Below are positions 62,223-64,000 of a stretch of DNA of 64,000 nucleotides, piece after piece. This stretch comes from Paenibacillus segetis (GTDB taxonomy: Bacteria; Bacillota; Bacilli; Paenibacillales; Paenibacillaceae). The position numbers and the translations under genes are program-made. The notes under the pieces were generated by a model. That model searched no databases, was not told the DNA's origin, and saw only the letters and a program-made list of their open reading frames with translations. The stretch lies in NCBI RefSeq assembly GCF_014639155.1, contig NZ_BMFT01000003.1, positions 186,001-250,000 on the forward strand, written 5' to 3'. The stretch's first letter is position 1; each line of letters opens with the position of its first letter.

Positions 62223-64000
62223 TTATTTTCCTTCTGCTATTGCTTTTGCAGCATGAGCTCCACTTAAACGACCGCTAGTTAATGCATATTGGACTGCGCT
62301 GCCTGTCATATAAACTTGGTTATAAAGATAACGATTCGCCGCTTCTCCACCTGCATAGAGATTATTGATAACAGATCCATCCTCTTTTAGAACACGATAG
62401 TTCTCATCTATCTTCACTCCGCCAAAAGTACCCATTGTCCGTGGATTGATTTTAAATGCATAATAAGGTCCTTTGTTTACAGCAACGAGCATTTTAGCAT
62501 CTTTCTTGAAAGCATCTTTACCGCTTGCAACACCAGCATTAAAAGTATCCATCGTCTTCACTAACGCGGCTTCTGGCACTTGCATAGCAGCAGCTAATTG
62601 TTCAAATGTTTGGCCAACAGCAATTTCATCGTTTGGAAGTTGTCCTTCAATGGATTTAATCACTTCGCTATTAGCTTCACTTGAATCGATAACCATCCAT
62701 ACTTGTTCGTTGGAGGCGACTTTATTAGTTACAACCGCATAGTGACTATTCTCATTCATAAAACGCTCGCCTTTTTCATTCACCAATATTTTCGTTGGAT
62801 CCCATTCTAGAACGCGCAATTCAGGAATACGGCTTGCAAAGCCCAATCCGATAATCCATGGATCTTCATATAGTGCTGCGCCTAATTTCTCTGCCATCAC
62901 AATTCCATCACCCGTGCTGCCTGCAGCTGCTGCACTAATATCCATATCTTCAACAAATTCTGGTAAGAAACGCTTCATAAGTTCCTCACTCTTAGCAAAC
63001 CCACCAGAAGCAATAATGACTTTCTTTGCATGAACGATCAAAGTTCCTTCCGCATTCTCAGCTTTAACACCGATGACATCACCCTTGTCATCTGTGATTA
63101 GTTCAGTTGCCTTTGTTTCTGTAAAAATGTCGATCCCTTTATCATTCAGCGTTTTTTGCATATTTTCGATGATACTTGCCCCGCTTACTTCCGGGAAGTG
63201 GAGGCGAGCTACTGGGTCAACTCCAAATCCTTCAACACTTTTATACTTATGATTCATGGAATCAACCAACCAATGTGTTGTATCTACTGCATCATCCATG
63301 AAGGTCAGTACGCGGTCATAATCAGGATATTTACTATCCGGATTACTTGTGCTTTGACGTTCTTTCCACAGCGTAAGCCATGATTCTGGCGAATCTTCAA
63401 TACCCTGTTCTTTTTGGAACCTTGAACCTGTTGCCGCAATAGCTCCTCCTGATAACGCCGTAGAACCGCCTAAGTTAGCCAATTTTTCAAGCACAATTAC
63501 TTTCGCGCCATTCTCAAATGCTGAACCAGCCGCTGCAAGACCTGTGCCACCTCCACCGATAACAACAACATCCGTTGTTAATTCAGAGTCCTTCTGCGGT
63601 TTATCTTCAGTCACAGCCGCAACTTTAAGAGCATCCACATCGCCACCAGCTTGCTTCACACAATCTTCTACTGCTGCAAGGATAGCCTTTGACGAATTAG
63701 ATGCGCCTGACACAACATCAACTGCCAATGTCTGTCCCTCAACGATTTGCACAGGTATCCGTTCGAGGGCCTTATCACTAAGACCTTTCGTTTCACTATT
63801 GTCCTTCACGGTAACGGATACAATCGAATTTTCATCAAATACGACTTCAACTGTTACATCCCCATTGTTACCTTTTGAAGTTGCTGTGTAAGTACCTGCT
63901 TTATACTTACCGGAAGTCTCCGTTTCATCTGGTGTAGTATTCGTATCCGAAGTAGATTTGGAACAAGCAACTAAGCTTATCATCAATACAAATCCCAATA
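62223..64000 (-). CDS. Exported FAD/FMN flavoprotein, fumarate-reductase/flavocytochrome c type (5' end missing)
   Basis: At least 591 residues; the start lies beyond the right edge. The visible N-terminus is the end of a lipoprotein signal (MISLVAC), then an FMN-binding domain (residues about 30-110, with SGASNSSKAI where the threonine/serine carries covalent FMN) and an FAD domain (VVVIGGGGTGLAAA, near 145). Catalytic-type residues of flavocytochrome c reductases appear (NEKGERFMNE; GAIAATGSRFQ). This group reduces fumarate, urocanate or related acids extracellularly. No haem motifs are present. Substrate unknown. Confidence 0.88.
   Translation of the reverse strand, partial: LGFVLMISLVACSKSTSDTNTTPDETETSGKYKAGTYTATSKGNNGDVTVEVVFDENSIVSVTVKDNSETKGLSDKALERIPVQIVEGQTLAVDVVSGASNSSKAILAAVEDCVKQAGGDVDALKVAAVTEDKPQKDSELTTDVVVIGGGGTGLAAAGSAFENGAKVIVLEKLANLGGSTALSGGAIAATGSRFQKEQGIEDSPESWLTLWKERQSTSNPDSKYPDYDRVLTFMDDAVDTTHWLVDSMNHKYKSVEGFGVDPVARLHFPEVSGASIIENMQKTLNDKGIDIFTETKATELITDDKGDVIGVKAENAEGTLIVHAKKVIIASGGFAKSEELMKRFLPEFVEDMDISAAAAGSTGDGIVMAEKLGAALYEDPWIIGLGFASRIPELRVLEWDPTKILVNEKGERFMNENSHYAVVTNKVASNEQVWMVIDSSEANSEVIKSIEGQLPNDEIAVGQTFEQLAAAMQVPEAALVKTMDTFNAGVASGKDAFKKDAKMLVAVNKGPYYAFKINPRTMGTFGGVKIDENYRVLKEDGSVINNLYAGGEAANRYLYNQVYMTGSAVQYALTSGRLSGAHAAKAIAEGK

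Overview
The window looks like a chromosomal segment of a Paenibacillus-type endospore-forming Firmicute. Supporting signs are strong AGGAGG-like ribosome binding sites, frequent TTG/GTG starts, sporulation genes (Sda, an alpha/beta-type SASP, YlbJ, YunB, a LytH-like M23 peptidase, a YheC/YheD protein), Gram-positive riboswitch and T-box leaders, and gene neighbourhoods resembling Bacillus subtilis yumC/yuiB, yutI-yuzB-yutJ and lipA-yutD-lytH-yunB. Two genes fit the futalosine route to menaquinone (MqnE and a UbiD-type decarboxylase), which separates it from B. subtilis. I see no rRNA, tRNA, CRISPR array, prophage or transposase.

Layout. 1-0.7 kb: start of a KtrB/TrkH potassium channel gene behind a c-di-AMP (ydaO-type) riboswitch. 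0.7-11 kb: CPBP membrane protease, uvrC, trxA, dnaB-dnaI, an XRE/TPR regulator divergent from an MFS exporter, and a YuiB-like protein. 11-22 kb: redox, haem and Fe-S genes (hemQ, two NDH-2-like enzymes, YumC reductase, IscA/HesB and NifU-like scaffolds, YuzB, mqnE), with sda preceded by DnaA boxes, a YheC/D protein and an AI-2E-type permease. 22-29 kb: an SDR, metNIQ under a SAM-I riboswitch, a HEPN-like protein, a UbiD decarboxylase and ctaA. 29-41 kb: thioredoxin-like protein, a DUF2515 gene bracketed by a perfect inverted repeat and full of hairpins, a MurJ/SpoVB flippase, DUF456, HAD phosphatase, two tandem class B PBPs and a CvpA-like/transglutaminase fusion. 41-54 kb: MFS transporter, a MITE-like repeat, a toprim protein, ctaB-sco, trpS with T-box, aldose epimerase, SASP, an M3 oligopeptidase, YycC, DUF2225 and YlbJ. 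54-64 kb: nadK, S41 protease, yutD, lipA, lytH-like, a ridA remnant, yunB, a UvrD-like helicase and the 3' part of a flavin-dependent fumarate-reductase-like lipoprotein gene.

Several genes form a respiratory theme: menaquinone synthesis (mqnE, UbiD), haem and haem A (hemQ, ctaA, ctaB), copper delivery to oxidase (sco), NADH/NADPH flavoenzymes and Fe-S assembly. A second theme is sporulation and cell wall.

The least ordinary signal is the DUF2515 gene. It lies between two 22-bp perfect inverted repeats, and its last 400 bp is a ladder of consecutive hairpins built into coding sequence. Other points of interest are an initiation codon buried in a long hairpin, a two-copy 66-bp repeat between the trpS T-box and its start, a 23-bp operator-like palindrome between the XRE regulator and the exporter, and a frameshifted ridA fossil.
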